Positions 6,897 through 6,940 of a stretch of 6,940 nt of DNA are shown here, piece after piece. Made by a program: the position numbers and the translations under genes. Below the pieces are notes generated by a model. It was not told where the DNA came from. It saw only the letters and a list, made by a program, of their open reading frames with translations, and did no database searches. The stretch covers positions 1 through 6,940 of the forward strand of contig JAIOHO010000829.1 in the NCBI GenBank assembly GCA_019912905.1, in the 5' to 3' direction. The first letter of the stretch is position 1. The number at the start of each line of letters is the position of its first letter. This DNA comes from Anaerolineae bacterium (lineage in GTDB: Bacteria; Chloroflexota; Anaerolineae; Aggregatilineales; Phototrophicaceae).

Positions 6897-6923
6897 TTGT
6901 TAGGGTAGGTGAGGTCCTATAAT
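6897..6923 (+). promoter_or_regulatory. Promoter for a gene beyond the right edge
   Basis: A perfect TATAAT (6918-6923) has only a poor, closely spaced -35 candidate (TTGTTA, 6897-6902, 15-bp spacer). Predicted transcription starts near 6930 and runs out of the window. A weak -35 next to a palindrome is typical of an activator-dependent promoter. Confidence 0.45.
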
Positions 6924-6940
6924 CAAATATAAGATAATTT

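Larger units (their letters stand above)
6479..6940. other. Gene-poor region with degraded coding traces
   Basis: About 460 bp follow the recombinase without a convincing intact gene. An imperfect hairpin (GTGGGC 6505-6510 with GCCCGC 6522-6527) has no T tract and is not a good terminator. Short open stretches on both strands have plausible residue content but are interrupted by stops. The only one with a recognisable family resemblance is the PIN-like stretch at 6535-6807. The right end carries a promoter-like element for a gene beyond the window. Confidence 0.6.

Noticed and set aside
6611..6922. Plus-strand ORF of 103 codons at the right end
   Set aside because: Composition is uneven, no domain is recognisable, and it overlaps the PIN-like fragment and the edge promoter; nearby alternative frames look equally gene-like, so it is not supported.

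Overview
The window reads as bacterial chromosomal DNA of moderate GC content with accessory genes. The combination of a TPR-CHAT protein with long degenerate repeats, an XPB-type helicase next to a DUF790/Bax1 nuclease, and a tyrosine recombinase fits a Chloroflexota-like genome best (inference from gene content; a cyanobacterium or another lineage is not excluded). No rRNA, tRNA, CRISPR array or intact insertion sequence is visible.

Layout: (1) 2-2380, plus strand: the 3' part of a large TPR-CHAT gene, cut by the left edge. Five 46-residue TPR-like repeats run into a CHAT caspase-like protease domain with an intact His/Cys pair. (2) 2381-2584: a convergent intergenic gap with one weak terminator-like hairpin. 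(3) 5161-2585, minus strand: a two-gene operon, an XPB-family helicase followed with no gap by a DUF790/Bax1-family nuclease. The helicase TGA stop is directly followed, in the same frame, by the nuclease ATG. (4) 5162-5419: a divergent promoter region with a sigma70-like promoter on each strand and an inverted repeat at the predicted recombinase transcription start. (5) 5420-6478, plus strand: a complete tyrosine recombinase with all six catalytic residues. (6) 6479-6940: no intact gene. It holds a probable remnant of a PIN/VapC-type coding region on the minus strand and, at the right edge, a promoter preceded by a CRP/FNR-like palindrome that would serve a gene outside the window.

How the genes may work together: in archaea XPB and Bax1 form a helicase-nuclease machine that opens and cuts damaged DNA, and the tight coupling here supports the same pairing. 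The CHAT protease and the recombinase are transcribed separately, so a joint role is only suggested by position. Both are common in accessory and defence regions, and a toxin-like remnant lies close by. The least ordinary features are the in-frame stop/start junction of the helicase-nuclease pair, the apparently altered RED motif of the helicase, and the two-unit periodicity of the TPR array.
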